Assembly (NCBI RefSeq): GCF_026914185.1
Contig: NC_070568.1
Span: 2,190,001 to 2,254,000 of the forward strand
Reading direction: 5' to 3'
DNA from: Puccinia triticina
Lineage: Eukaryota > Basidiomycota > Pucciniomycetes > Pucciniales > Pucciniaceae
DNA: 64,000 nucleotides
The notes under the pieces were generated by a model, which searched no databases, was not told where the DNA came from, and was given only the letters and a program-made list of their open reading frames with translations. The position numbers and the translations under genes are program-made. Shown here in pieces: positions 42,386 to 56,301 of the stretch. Numbering within the stretch: position 1 is the stretch's first letter; each line of letters starts with the position of its first letter.

Positions 42386-43780
42386 ATGTCCTTTCCCCCT
42401 CGTCACGCTTCTGGAATCTTTGTTCGGCCTTTCTCGAAATATTGTTTACTTGAGCAAGTTGTAGGTCTCTTTTAGTATCCACATCTTCCTCGCTTGGCAT
42501 CATCATCGGGCTAATTCCTCTGTGACTTTCCTTCAGTATCAGTCTCTGTTCTTCCTCATCATGGCCAACTAGTCAAGTATCTCAATGGGAACATCGAGGT
42601 AAAGCATTGGCTGGTATTGAAATCTCTCGGGATGAATTCCATACTGAATCATTTCTCTTTTCCCGAAATCTTGTTTCAGACGGCGGCGGTCTCTCTACTC
42701 TCTCAAACTTTTTTCTGACTTTTAAACTGGTCTTTGTATCTTTAGTTGTCCTTATTTTCGGGTGTTTCTCAAATCCAATGCCTTTGATTTGTGACCTTCT
42801 CAAACTGCGAAAGCCCTTCCTCAGAGTACTTCTTGAATTGTTTTTGGCCTTCAGGAACAAACCTGGGATACTCAAGCAATCCTAACTTTTCTTATCCTCA
42901 TAGTCACCGAATGCATATATCTATATTCCAAGTTTTACAATCGTGCATGGTGTATTTTCCGAAAGAGAGAAAGAAATCACAATTTACCCTTGCTTAATGT
43001 TATTTGGGGAACACGAGCTGCCTCTGTTTCCTGGTCTTCGAGCAGAGTGCAAGCTCTTCCGAAGTGCCCGGGATTGCCTTAAGAGACAAAGACAAATGTA
43101 GTGGCTCGCAAAATGTCCAGAAACAACAATATATATAAGGCCTACCGCTGTCAACCAGCGTCACCTCGCTCCCATGTTGTGATTCTTTTCCAGTTTCTGC
43201 TCGGGGGTATTCACTCATCGAGCCCGATAGAAAACTGTATTTTACCTCCCCTTGGATAATATAGTTAGCCCTATTGCATGACTTCTGCCCCCCTCCCCTA
43301 GTGTAATCCTGTTTTGCTTTTTCCTCGGGGGTATTAACCAATTGAGCTCGATAGAAAAATTGATTTTACTTACCCTCCCTAGGTTGACCCGTACACAGTT
43401 GAGAAGTCTGAGGCAGGTTGAGCTCGATAGTTCTGAGGGTTTGAGGTCTCGGTGGATGTGTCCGTCAGGCCACCTTAGCCCTATAGCTTCCCGAAAGGAG
43501 GCATATCTGATTCTTATTATTTGCCGGGAACGGGAAAAAGCATGCTGAGTGTGTAGTTTACATGTACAGCAAAGTCGCGATGCGGTTTAGTATTCCGTGC
43601 GAGTGCTTTGATGAAAACACGTCGCGCGCGCCCCCTTTGAGATCACGCGGTCACGCCCCAATGCGTGCGCAGCGCAAGACGCCGAGCCCACCTGCACCGG
43701 TCTATAAAAGACCAACCACCAAGACCGCACTACCTACCTCCAACCATCACCTCGCCCTCCTCTTCACCCATAAAAAAAGA

Positions 43781-43977
43781 ATGCCTCCCCCACAAGTTGT
43801 CGTCTGCACCAACCACGGCAAGGAGATTGGTGGCGGCAACCACTACTGCATTATCTGCCGCACCCCCGCTCCCGCCACCCCTCCCGGTAAGTTGAACAAA
43901 CCCTCTTCGCACGATCCGATCACTTCTGAAACCGACTGACCAGTGATTCAACCTCTGTTCTAATCTTCCCAGCCTGA
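43781..43977 (+). CDS. CIIC-core short peptide gene, copy E, unit 2
   Basis: Exon 1 43781-43886, intron 43887-43972, TGA 43975-43977; TATA box 43703-43710. Same hybrid-type product as unit 1 copy E. Confidence 0.8.
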
Positions 43978-44873
43978 ATTTCCCTTCTCGTTAACTTCTA
44001 GGCTCCTGCAATCTTGCTTTCGGCTTTCTGGAACTCCTTTTTGTTTTTCCTGAGAAAAGTGTAGGTGTGTCTCTTCCAGGATCCACATCGAAATCAGCCT
44101 TGTATTTGTTCCTTTGTCCTGACTTGATTTTCCACAAATTTCAGTGCGTGTACATATCATAGTCAGTTCAAATCACCCCCGAACAGCCAAGTATCTCAAT
44201 GCGAACATCGAGGTGAGGTATTGGATACTATTGAAATCTCTCGGGTTGGATTCCACACTGAATCCCTCTCCTTTCCCTGACAATTTGTGATATACTTCAG
44301 ACGGCGGTGGCCTCTCCACTATCCCAATTGTTTCTCTGCTTTTCCACCATGTCTTTGTATCTTTAGTTTTCCCTGTTTTCCGGCCTTTCTGAAATTCAAA
44401 GCCTTCAATTTTTTTCCTTCTCAAAGTGGGAAAGCCCATTTACATTCCGTCTCAAAGCACTCGTCGGATACTCAAGCAATTCTTCATTGTATGTATACTT
44501 AGTGGTGAAATGTTGTTGGCCACTTCCAACGCCTTGATCCTACATGATCATGTTTTCATACTGCCAAATAGTGGGCTTGTTGCCTACGTTTAACTTTCAC
44601 CTCGGCATATTCGCCACCGATAAATGCCACTCGTCCAACAAGGCAAGCTGAGTAGGATTCTGAGGTGGCTAGCGAAATGGCTGCGTTGTTTTAATATTCC
44701 GTCAGAGTGCTTTCGCGGGTCCCCATTGTGATCACGCGGCGGTCGCTTGGACGAGGGTCTTGGCAGCTTGCGCAGCGCAAAGCACGGAGCCCACGTTCGG
44801 CGGTCTATAAAGAACGCACCACCAAGACCGGACTACCTAGCTCCAACACTCCTCCCTACCCACTCAAAAAAAG

Positions 44874-45070
44874 ATGCCTCCTCCACAAGTTGTTGTCGTC
44901 AAGAACGAGGGTGGCAAGGAGATTGGAGGCGGCAACCACTACTGCATCATCTGCCGCGCCCCTGCTTCACCTACCCCTTCAGGTAAGCACCCCAAGTCCT
45001 CTGCATCACATTCCTCTCGCAGAATCCCTCGGCGGACTCGGCTTCTGATTTCACTCTATTCCCAGCCTGA
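44874..45070 (+). CDS. CIIC-core short peptide gene, copy F, unit 2
   Basis: Exon 1 44874-44982, intron 44983-45065, TGA 45068-45070; TATA box 44806-44812. Same KNEG-type product as unit 1 copy F. Confidence 0.82.
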
Positions 45071-46097
45071 AAACCTTTTCTGCTTTTCTTGATCTGATGG
45101 TCGGGCGCCTGGAAGTCTCCCCACCATACTCTTCCTCATGCCGTAGGTTCCTTTCAATGTATATTCATCTGGTCTCATTTGCACTGAACTCCCCAGACAT
45201 TTCTGGTTGCCCTTAGCTCGCCCCTCACGTTTTCTCCGAAAAAAAAAAAAAAAAAAGCCCTGTTGATCACAGCAGAAAAATCAAGTCGACATATCTACAC
45301 AACCATGTAAGACTTGCTATCCTCCCAACATTGCTTGGCTATTGGGCTGATCTCTTGATCGTTCTCTCCCTTTCGGCCCTCTCGGTACATAGGATCCCCT
45401 CCTTTCTGATTTATCTATCTCTTGTTTTTATCACCATCTGTTGTAACTTTACCTTTTCGATCCTCAGAGTCGCGGAAGTCTGAGCTTTGTAAAGCTTGAT
45501 TTATTTGAATGTATGAGGTCGGGTTGGATGTGGCCGCAAGACCTGGCTAGCCTTATGACTTCCGAACCCCTGCCCTAATATAATCCTGATCGGCTTTTTG
45601 GTCGGGGGTATGAACCAATCGAGCTCTAGGGAAAACTAGAGTTTAAGCTCACTAGGTTGAACCAGAAACACACACAGCTGAGAATTCTGGGGCGAGTTGA
45701 GTTCGGTGAGGTCCAGTGGATGTGGCCGTCAGACCACCTGAGGCCTCTCACTTCCCCGACAGGAGGAATACTCTTTACTGCCAGGCAAGGGCCGGATGAG
45801 TGTCTCTAGTTTCTTAGAAGGCTTACAGCGTAGTCGCGACGTGGGTTAGGATTCCGTCCGAGTGTCCGCGCGCCCCTTTTGAGATTGAGATCACGCGGTG
45901 ACTTGTTGCATAAGCAGAACACGAGTCGCACGTCCTTTGTGGACACGCGGCGGTTGCCTGGACGAGGGTCTTGGTAGTTTGCGCAGCGCGAGACGCTGAG
46001 CCCACCTTGCCCTGCCTATAAAAGACGAACCACCAAGACCGAACTACCTACCTCCAACCATCACCTCGCCCTCCTCCTGACCTCAGGAAAAAAAACA

Positions 46098-46315
46098 ATG
46101 CCTCCCAAAGTTACTGTTGTCTGCACCAACCAGGGCAAGGAGATCGGTGGCGGCAACCACTACTGCATCATCTGCCGCGCCCCCGCTCCCACCACCCCCC
46201 CCCAGTAAGTGAAAATAATCCTCTTCGCACAACACGACTCCTGCAGAACGACTCGACTGACCCAAGATTCCACTTTTACTTTGACGCTCCCAGCCTGAAT
46301 TCTCCTCCCGCCTGA
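46098..46315 (+). CDS. CIIC-core peptide gene, copy G, shifted C-terminus, unit 2
   Basis: Exon 1 46098-46204, intron 46205-46293, TGA 46313-46315; TATA box 46017-46024. It carries the same extra C and shifted tail as unit 1 copy G. Confidence 0.75.
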
Positions 46316-47278
46316 GGCTCCTGCATCCTGCAAACTTACTTTGGCCTTTCTGGAACTCTTTTTTTTTTTTCTCCGAGCAAACCGTAGGTCTCTTTCAATA
46401 TCCACATCCTCCTCACTCGAAACCAGCCTTGTACTAATTTTTTCCTCCACTATCAGTCTATCGCTCGGGCACCATCGTGGCTGAGCATCCGATTATCTCA
46501 ATTGAAAAATCGAGGTAAGGTATTGGATATTGAAATCCCTCCGGTTGAATAACACACTGATATCTTTCCACTCTTCTCTTAGCACTGTGGGATACATTTC
46601 CGACGGCGGTGGTTTCTTTACTCTCCTTTGTGATTTGCAGCCATGTCGTTATATATTTAGTTCTCTTTTCGTGCAGATGTTTTTGAAATTCAATGCCTCT
46701 TGCCTTAATCAAGCTCCGAGAAAAAATAGTCTTTTCATGATTGAACAGTATTCTTGTTTCTTAAAGCATAGGACACCAATATGCGTCACTTGTCCAGCAC
46801 CGCCAGCTGAGTAAACAGGACATTCGCAGCAAAATGGGGTTGAGTCTGATCGCTCCCAATGTGCCAGGTCCGGGTGGATGCGGCTGCCCCACCTTAATTT
46901 TACCCTTTTCACTTTCCCAAAAGGAGAATTGGGAATAATCTAGTGTTTTTTTATATTTGTCTGAACCAGGCCGGCAGAAGGTGTACAGTTTTTTTTAGGG
47001 GGCTAGCCAAGTCGCGAGGCGAGTCAGCATTCCGTACGAGTGCTTTGATGTGAAACCCGACTCGCGCGCCCCCTTTGTGATCACGCGGCGGTCGCCTCGA
47101 CGAGGGTGTTGGCAGCTTGCGCAGCGCGAGACGCTGAGCCCACCTTCGCCTGTCTATAAAAGACGAACCACCAAGACCGAAGTACCTGCCTCCAACCATC
47201 ACCTCGCCTTCCTCCTCACCCCCTCAGGAAAAACAAAAACAAAAACAAAAAAACAACAACAAAAAACAAAAAACAAAA

Positions 47279-47472
47279 ATGCCTCCGGTTACCTGCACCA
47301 ACCACGGCAAGGAGATTGGTGGCGGCAACCACTACTGCATCATCTGCCGCGCCCCCGCTCCCCCCACCCCTGCCGGTAAGTGAAAAGAATCCTCTTTGCA
47401 CAATCCGACTCCCGAAGAGCGACTCGACTGACCCAAATTTCCATTTTGACTCTGATCATGTTCCTAGCCTGA
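47279..47472 (+). CDS. CIIC-core short peptide gene, copy H, unit 2
   Basis: Exon 1 47279-47375, intron 47376-47467, TGA 47470-47472; TATA box 47155-47162. Same long A-rich leader and product as unit 1 copy H. Confidence 0.82.
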
Positions 47473-48010
47473 ATTTCCTTTCCCCCTCGTCACGCTTCTG
47501 GACTCTTTCTTCGGCCTTTCCCGAAATATTGTTGACTTGAGCATGTTGTAGGTCTCTTTCAATATCCACATCTTCCTCGCTTGGAATCATCATCGGGCTA
47601 ATTCCTCTGTGACTTTCCTTCAGTATCAGTCTCTGCTCTTCCTCATCATGGCCAGCTAGTCAAGTATCTCAATGGGAACATCGAGGTAAAGCATTGGCTG
47701 GTATTGAAATCTCTCGGGATGAATTCCATACTGAATCATTTCTCTTTTCCCGAAATCTTGTTTCAGACGGCGGCGGTCTCTCTACTCTCTCAAACTTTTT
47801 TCTGACTTTTAAACTGGTCTTTGTATCTTTAGTTGTCCTTATTTTCGGGTGTTTCTGAAATCCAATGCCTTTGATTTGTGACCTTCTCAAACTGCGAAAG
47901 CCCTTCCTCAGAGTACTTCTTGAATTGTTTTTGGCCTTCAGGAACAAACCTGGGATACTCAAGCAATCCTTCATTGCATCCTTGCCGTTAAAAGGTTGTT
48001 ATCACCTTGA

Positions 48011-48082
48011 TCCTACATACCTGGATTATGCTCTCAGACCGCCAAATAGTGGGTGCGTCTCACCGCAAAAGTATCGGCCACA
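48011..48082. other. 72-bp segment present in unit 2, deleted in unit 1
   Basis: The segment starts TCCTACATACCTGG and includes GCCAAATAGTGGG, words also found upstream of copies B and F (GATCCTACATnnnCATG, CCAAATAGTGGGC). Unit 1 joins the flanks at 23608/23609 with GA shared by both ends, so a deletion in unit 1 is the simpler reading. Confidence 0.8.
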
Positions 48083-48346
48083 GATGAGAGCCACTCGTCA
48101 AGCATTAAGGCAAGCGGAGTAGGCTTCTCAGGTGGCTTCCGGCATGACTATGCAGTTTAGTATGCCGTCCGAGTGCTTTCGGGCGTCCCCTCTCGCCCGT
48201 CCTCCTTTGTCATCACGCGGCGGTCAGAGGGTCTTGGCACCTTGCGCAGCGCAAAGCACTGAGCCCACCTTTGCCGCTCTACAAAAGACGCACTACCAAG
48301 ACCAGACTACCTACCTCCAACCTTCCTGCTTACCCACTAAAAACAG

Positions 48347-48547
48347 ATGCCTCCTCCACAAGTTATCGTCGTCAAGAACGAGGGTGGCAAGGAGATTGGA
48401 GGCGGCAACCACTACTGCATCATCTGCCGCGCCCCCGCTCCACCTACCCCTCCAAGTAAGCACCCCAAATCCTCTTCATCGCATTACTCGCTAGCTTAGA
48501 TCCCCTCGACAGGCTCATCTTCTGCTTTCCCACCATTCCCAGCCTGA
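48347..48547 (+). CDS. CIIC-core short peptide gene, copy I, unit 2
   Basis: Exon 1 48347-48455, intron 48456-48542, TGA 48545-48547; the TATA position 48280-48287 reads TACAAAAG. Upstream it keeps the 72 bp (48011-48082) that unit 1 has lost. Confidence 0.8.
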
Positions 48548-48891
48548 ACCCCTCTCCTGGTCTTATTTATATGATGCTTTGGCGCCTGGAAGTCTCCCCA
48601 TCGTACTCCTCCTCGCGGCGTAGGTTCGCTTCAATGAATAATCATCTGGTATTATTTGTACTAACTCCTTAAATATTTTTGGTCGCCCTTAGTTCTCCCT
48701 CCTACCCATTCGCACAAACAACACTCCGGTCAGTTGATCACCGCAGAATGATCAAGCTGACAGATCTGCGCAACAATGTAAGACTTGTTGTGCTCTCAAC
48801 ATTGCTTGACTATTGGACTGATTTCTCTCTTTGATCCTCTCCCAGCTTTAAGTACATAGGAGCTCCCTCCTTTCTGATCTATTCATCATTT

Positions 48892-48983
48892 GTCTTTGTC
48901 GCCATCTTTTCTCTTTGTCGCCATCTTTTCTCTTTATCGCCGCTTTTCTCTTTATCGCCACTTTTCTCTTTATCGCCATCTTT
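48892..48983. repeat. 18/19-bp minisatellite, unit 3
   Basis: Same five-copy array as at 16-107; copy number is unchanged across the three units. Confidence 0.9.
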
Positions 48984-49941
48984 CATAATGTTACCTTTTC
49001 TTGCTTTTTTGATCCTGAGAGTCACGGAATCCATATATTTATTCAAGCTTCCCGATCTTACATCGTGTGTTATCCATAACAGAGAAAGATAGTACAAGTT
49101 ACCCTTGTTTGATGTTACTTGGGGAGCAATGAGCTGCTTGTGTTTCCGGGTCTTCGAAAAGAGGGAAACCTCATCCCAAGGCAGGGCATTCAAGATATAT
49201 GCATTGGCTCGGCAAGGGACCAGAGAAATAGGGCCGAGCGCTGTTCCGCCCCTGGTGTGATTTTGTTCCTGTACCCGTGTCCACTCGGGCGTATTCACTT
49301 ATCGAGCTGGATAGAAAAATTTATTTTACGGCACCTATGTCAGCCCGTACACACCTTGGAAGTCTGAGGTGTGTAGAGCTTGATTTCTTTGAATGTTTGA
49401 GATCGGGGTTGGATGTGGCCGTAAGACCTGGCTAGCCCTATGACTTCCGACCCTCTCCCCCAGTGTAATCCTATTCGGCTTTTTGATCAGGGGTAGGAAC
49501 CAATCGAGCTCTAGGGAAAGCTAGATTTTACGCTCAGGCGAGTAGAGTTCGGTGAGGTCCGGTGGGTGTGGCCGTCGCATCACCTGAGCCCTGTCAATTT
49601 CCGGAAAGGAGAAATAATCTTTACTATCAGGAAAGGAGAAATAATCTTTACTGTCAGGCAAAGGCCGGCTGAGTGTGTCCAGTTTCTTAGGAGGCTTACA
49701 GCGTAGTCGCGACGCCGGTTAGCATTCCGTCCGAGTGCTACACAATCCGCGCGCCCCCTTTGAGATCACTCGCGCGTCCCCTTTGTGATCACGCGGCGGT
49801 CGCCTCGACGAGGGTCTTGGCAGCTTGCGCAGCGCGAGACGCTGAGCCCACCTTCCCCTGTCTATAAAAGACGGACCACCAAGACCGAATTACCTACCTC
49901 CAACCATCACCTCGCCCTCCTCCTGACCTCAGGATAAAAAA

Positions 49942-50142
49942 ATGCCACCCAAAGTTACTGCTGTCTGCACCAACCAGGGCAAGGAGATCGGTGGCGGCAA
50001 CCACTACTGCATCATCTGCCGCGCCCCCACTCCCCCCACCCCTCCCAGTAAGTGAAATAAAATCTTCTTCGCACAATCTGACTGCTGAAGAGCGACTCGA
50101 CTGACCCAACATTCCACTTTTACTCTCGTATCCCTAGCCTGA
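49942..50142 (+). CDS. CIIC-core short peptide gene, copy A, unit 3
   Basis: Exon 1 49942-50047, intron 50048-50137, TGA 50140-50142; TATA box 49863-49870. Identical product to the other A copies. Confidence 0.8.
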
Positions 50143-50945
50143 ATTTTCATCCCCCCTCCTGATCAGGCTCCTGGACCCTTGCTCCGTCTGGAACTCTTTT
50201 TTACACGAGCAAAGTGTAGGTCTCTTTCAATATCCACACACCTTCCCCGCCCCGAATTATCCTCATACTAATTCCTTCGTGATTTTCCTCCACTATCAGT
50301 CTGTGTATCACACTCGGTCCTGATCATGCCCGAAAATCAAAATATTTAAAGTGGAAAATCAAGGTGGGGATTGGATACTATTGAAATACTTTCAGTTGAA
50401 TTGTACACTGATATTCTCCCTCTCTTCCTAACACTTTGCGATATACCTCAGACGGCGGCGGTATCTCCACTCTTCCTTTTTTGTTTTCCTGCTTTGCAGC
50501 TATATTTCTATTTATTTCTTTTTTGTTTGTTTTTTTTGTTGTAGCCATTTTTGAAATTGAATGCCTCTTGCCTTACTCAAGCTTTGAAAAAAGAAAAAAA
50601 AATCCATGATAACCTTGTGAACAAATGATGAACACTTTGACTGATCAACCCTCCCTCTTGCGGGTTATAAGGAGACTGAACTGCAGTCTTGTCTCTTTTC
50701 GACGGGCTAAGATAAGAAAACAGTGTCACTTCTCCAGTAACGCAAGCTGAGTAAACGGGACATTTGCAGGTAGATAAGGTTGAGAACCAACCAACATGTT
50801 TTTCCAGCAATGCAAGATGAACATTTGCAAGGAAATAGGTTTGCACCTGATTGCTCCCAATTTTCCAGGGCCAGGTGGATATGGCTGTCCCACCTTTTTC
50901 CCAAAACTAGAATTGGGAATTATCCAGTTTTTTTTTTTTATACAC

Positions 50946-50976
50946 TAGAGGCCAAGGCAGCTGCGCCGCTGCAGGG
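50946..50976 (+). repeat. TAGAGGCCAAGG repeat end, unit 3, site 1
   Basis: Copy of the repeat end at 2070-2100. Confidence 0.6.
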
Positions 50977-52173
50977 TACAACACCCTGAAGACCAGGAAC
51001 CATTTTTTTATACATGTACAACAAAACATGTTTAACTATATACATGCAACATTCTAGGTTCAGGTTTAATAAATACCACTATTTGGCATCCACCAATGTG
51101 CTGCAGAGGGTGAAAAAGGAAACCCCTGTACTGCCAGTTCAACAGAACTCAAGGCTTGGTGAAAGCCAAGTTTAGCTCTCAGGATACCACCCATGTGGTG
51201 GATGCCACATCAGCTTGGGAGCTAACCATGGCTCACTGTTAGCACTGCATCCAGAAAGCTCCTGCGGTGAAGTTTCTCTCAGGTTTGATTCCTGACTTAA
51301 AAGTTAAAAGATGGGTGAGAATGAAATCACTGTGTAACTACTGTATGGACTAAACACATGTCACAGATTGCACACTCATGTTTTGAGAGGCTGGAGATCC
51401 AAGCTCCTTCCTCATCCCAAAATCTACCATATTTGATCCAGAACCCCCAGAACCCCAGACCCCAGGTTGTCTCTTCCTCTCCACAGACCAGAACTTATTA
51501 TGTACATATCCAGGTTTATTAAAGAGGCAGTTTTTACAAAATCCAAAAAAAATCCAGAACAAGGGTTCCCCCTGCAAAGTCACCACAACAACAATAATGG
51601 TTTCCTCAAGGTACAAATGTGAAAAAAAGTTGCAAAACAGTGACTTATCAACAAATAGACAGGATAAATGTGAAGCACAAAATCTCTCTGTGAGTATATA
51701 CAAATTTGATCTCAGAAGAAAAGGATAGAGAAAAAGGAAAGTGGTTCAGAATCTACAATAATATTCTAAGTATTACATGTGTAAGATTCATGAATAATGT
51801 ATCTTACATATATAACTAGAGGCCAAAGCAGCTTTGCCGCTGCAGGGAAGAGCTCCCCCTCCCTTCCCCTCCAAGGCAACCACTCCTTTCTGCCATCTTC
51901 CTCATTCCCAAGAGCCCCATCCCACGCAGTTGCCTTCACTTGTCAGGTGTCTCCTAGTCCTGGGCCAGCTCATCAATCATTGCCAGGTGTCTCTTTGACT
52001 CTGTCAGCCGCCACAGATAGGCTATCAACACAAGACATGACAACAATAGCAAAAGCCCAAAATCTAGCAGGAAACATCACATCCCCAATTTCTCTGGTGC
52101 AAAGTCTTGCTGAAATCAGTTGGAGGTCAAGACAGATGATAAACAAATATGACCAAGTTCTTTGTCTAATACA

Positions 52174-53574
52174 TTATCCAAGTCCACAATGTTTGTTTAC
52201 GCGCTCCCAAGTCTTGGGTTGCTGTGGTGTAAGAGAAAACATCTCAACATAGTTAAGATGTGTACAGTGGGTGCGCTATAGTTTTTGGTGCGGGGTGAAA
52301 ACATGTAACAACCCAAGTTCACCCAAGTTTAACTGAGAGGCATATCACCCATGACCCAGCTCACCTCTCATCATTGGTCAGCAATCAACACCAGCAACAC
52401 CCCCAATACCTCATGAAACCATTCCCAACTCCCTCCGCATACCCTCATGATTCTCTCATATTTTTTGAAAAAATATCCAGCAAGTCAAACATTTTCTGAT
52501 AATTTCATCATGTTTTATCTTTTCTTCTACTTGCTGTGTAATTATAATGTCTTTTGCATCTTTTTCCTTGACCCCTTGAGCCCTCCTGAGAAATAAAATG
52601 GAGCTTTAAAAGTCCTCCTTGTCCCTCAAAAATTAAAAAATGGTGCGCCAAAAATTATAGCGCACCCACTGTACATGTCAGGAGTTCAGGACTTTGAGTG
52701 ATAGCATGATATGAGCAAGAGGGGCCATGATCCACATCATTAACCCAAAAAAAGTTAAATGCTAGTGGGAAGACCATGAAGGCTATCCATAAACCAGATG
52801 TTTTCAATGGGAAAACAGGCATGCCAATTACATATCTATCAATCAAAGGATATGGTGTGTGAGAGCGGGTTGGGGAGACGGAAGGGTTAGAGCTCCAGTA
52901 GAGAATCACAATGATGGAGGTTCTGAGTCTAGATGCACCATTAATGTTGACATATCCTATGCCCAGAGTTGTCAAGTGGCCTTGTGAATTGTGCTTGGCA
53001 AGGCGCTTGATACCCTTGGCTTGTTGGGCTCTGAGCTTGACAAGGCCAAGACCAGCAGAAAGAATTTCAGTGACAGGTGGTTTTGGATTCCATAGAAGCC
53101 TGTGGTAAATATCACAGCAAGAGCGCAATGTGGACAGCCAAAACAGCGGCCAGGATTGCTTGTTAGAAGCAAGACCCAAGAAAGCCCAGAGTGGAGGGGT
53201 TCATGTCCGCACCCCAAACTTGGACCTTGAGTTGGGAAGCTTTGGGGTCGCAGTTGAGGAGCCGGGCTGTCAAGTCTTGGTAGCCATTCTGGATGTTTGA
53301 TATTGTCAGGTCTGGGTTGTATGTAGGGTCATTGATGTCCTACCAGTTAAACTTAAACAAATATGTTTTTTTGTTAAGAAAATTGGCAATGCTTGGAGCC
53401 AAAGATGAGGTTTCTTACCCAGTCAAAGGGGACACGGCACCAGCCCAGCCTTTTGCTCTTAATGGCTGACAGCAGATTATAAGTGGCCAAGACAAGTTTA
53501 TTGTGGAGGAGGCCGTCGGCGTCTATTGCAGTGAGCTTGACCTTATTGAACCCTTTGTCAGCTGGCTACTATGT
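52174..53574 (-). pseudogene. Decayed membrane-protein-like gene, 5'-truncated by the unit 3 deletion
   Basis: Same remnant as 3298-4830. The 3741-bp deletion cuts it at 53574, next to the paired TAG codons, so the upstream exon is gone. Intron at 53340-53418; MITE at 52265-52671. Confidence 0.6.
52265..52671. mobile_element. Tc1/mariner-like MITE, unit 3
   Basis: Identical arrangement to 3389-3795, with TA on both sides. Confidence 0.9.
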
Positions 53575-54783
53575 AACTTGGTTTTCATTTTGGACCATCA
53601 AAGATCTTTTCCTCATCAAAGTTCATAGCGGCTCCACATCTCTCTCAAGGTGGTTGTCCGGCCTTTGCCTTGCCCATTGGCACTTTTGGCTTCAGATACA
53701 ACAGTTTTCTCCCTGGCAGCAACCTGAGCGGGTTCTTTGGAGGAGCGCAGCTGGGGGAAGACGTGGTTCTTCCAAAAAGGAAGCCGATGTGCAGAGGAAA
53801 ATATAGGCAAGCAATGGAAGAGAGGGCGACTCATGAGGCCAAGGGTGAAGTTGATCATGGGCGAACTGGATACATGCTGTTTGAGCTCAACTTGGTCCAG
53901 GTGCCCGGCCTCTAGAGCAGAATTGGAGAAAGGATTGGCGACGGGAAGACCTGGCCATGTTCCAACCAATGTGACCAGCCTTCATGGCGCCGAAGCCGTT
54001 GACGCAATCACCAATCACAAACAGGCACTTCTGGAAGGCCGGGTAATCCTTTTGCGGGATGGCGAAGGGGCAGGCAGAGGAGATCTGGAGCAATGCAAGC
54101 CCGGGTGCACAGACGGAAATCTCCCCCGTTGGTGTCTCAATTGGCGACGGCCTCAGCCGCGGCTGCTCTTGTTAGAGCCCGACTCGACAGCCACGCGGCC
54201 TGATTTGCTCTTCTTATGTAGCTGCAGATCGCCCCCCAACTTGGCCAGATTCCCGCACTCTCCGAGGAAAAAATGAGCGCCAAAGTTGGCAAGGGCTTGG
54301 TTAGCTTTCTGGTTGATCTGATGGCCCAAAGAAAAGAACGTTTTAGAGCTTGTGTCACCATGGGAGTTTCCTCAGCACTTGCGTGCAAGTGCCATCTCTT
54401 AACTCAGTCATAGATTTGGTTGGATCTCACTTAGATTCTGGTTTGAAGGCAAGGTTCATGTCTGCCATAAAATATCCTGAAAGGATCTGGAACAATACTT
54501 GATGTATTGTGTAATGTATGTGTAAAATGTATACCACACCTATGCTGAAAACAAGGCCATTTTAATGATAAGTTTTACTTGATCCTCAAGCTTGACCAAA
54601 GTTCCTCATAACTCAATTATCATGATTTTTGAACTCTTTGAAAGCCCATACCCAGTAGTTTTCTCTGAAATGGTTTTTGTATTTATTTTCAGGGCACACA
54701 CCAAAAAGCTGCCAGTTATTTCTAAGTTGTTTCTATTACACATGGTGAAAACTTTGGATGGAGTGTAGTGATACTATGGGAGG

Positions 54784-55125
54784 TAGAGCTGGTCCCTAGT
54801 ACCCGTTGGCGGGTACCTGTGGAAGAGCGCAGGTATCCGCTGGGTGCAGGTGCGGGTGTCCAGTCTGGGTCCAAATTCAGGCAGGTACCCGCGCACAAAT
54901 TGCTATTCTGGGGTGTCCAGTCTGGGTCCAAATTCAGGCAGGTACCCGCGCACAAATTGCTATTCTGCACAGCTCTGCTTGCCCCTAGTGCCCATTGGCG
55001 GGTACTAGGTACCTGTGGACGGGTACCCATGGAAGTACGCAGGTAACTTCCAGCGGGTTCCGGGTGTCCATTCAGGCAGGTACCCACACCCGCCGCGGGT
55101 ACCCGGGTGCAAAGTGTCAGCTCTA
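54784..55125. mobile_element. hAT-like MITE, unit 3
   Basis: Copy of 9649-9990, including the 57-bp tandem duplication. Confidence 0.85.
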
Positions 55126-56301
55126 GTGGGAGGTCTGATTTTTCTCTGGTACTACGGTTTGACTTTTGTGCTGTAGGGCCAGCTGTCACACAACCATGTA
55201 ACCTGTGCGGGTTTCTGTGACACATTGTGTCACACAAACGTACGCGCGCGCGTTTGTGTGACACGTAGACCATCACCCAGCCATATCATGCCAAGATGAG
55301 TGCCCTGAAATCCCAGGGTTGAATTAGCTGAATCCTTTAAGAATGGTATCTGATCTTCATCCATCAGTACAGAAATCCTGTTGAGGAGATTTTCTGAATT
55401 CGTACACAAACCCTGGGTAATCTGAGGTTCCCCTGGACTTGTCCCAGAATTCTAACTCCCTTGGGACAAAATTTAGCAGCTAAAGAATGTGCCACACAAA
55501 TTTACACATGTGTGCTGGTGTGTCACATTTTTCATCACTGAGCCAAGTGATGCCAGCCTGAGTGCTCATGCAGAGCCAGGGGCTTAGGTGGACCCTTCAA
55601 AAATTGTTTATAACGTTCAGCCATATGTGCACAAATGATTTTGGGGATATTTTCTGAAGTCATACACAACTCCTGATTAATATGAGGTTTTTTTCCATTT
55701 CCAAGAAAATGGGTTTGACTCATTTTACTGCAACATTTCCACATTCCATTATTCTAAAACCAGTAATACCAAGTTGACTTTTACTTTAATTTTTTACATG
55801 AGGGCCAATAATGTGCATTACAAGAAACTCATTTTTTCAGAGGAGTTGATTTTGAGAATTCCAATTTTGCTTTGCTATCCTTCAACCCTTATTATATTTG
55901 ACATTTCCCCACTTTTTTTATGCACTCCTTGAATTAGCATGACACCATCTTTCATCTCTCATTCCACTTTTTGCCTGTATTTAGTATCTTCTGAAACCAA
56001 TTAGACACAGCCCACCAGCTAAAATATCTCATCCAGGGATAGACATCAAAGAGCATATCACATTTGCACCTTGCTTTTAAATACTACAAAGAAATAACAA
56101 CTGGAGAATTGAGAGAGGCAGAGTCGCCAAGATCACACTGAGTTTAATAAGCTTCAATTATCAAACTTTCAAGTATAATTATCATGTATTGATGCAAGAA
56201 TTACTCAAAAGGGAGGCTAAAGGTGTTCAACTTTAGGACCAGTTTGGCTTAGAACTGATGATGAAATTTCTTGAATGGGAAAACAATCTTCAAGTAGCAA
56301 A

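Larger units (their letters stand above)
24403..48876. repeat. Tandem unit 2 of the ~24.4-kb array
   Basis: Near-identical to unit 1 at an offset of 24402 up to about 48010, then 24474 because of 72 extra bp at 48011-48082. The extra 72 bp resemble the equivalent upstream region of copy F, so they are probably ancestral and were deleted from unit 1. This is the most complete unit in the window. Confidence 0.97.
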
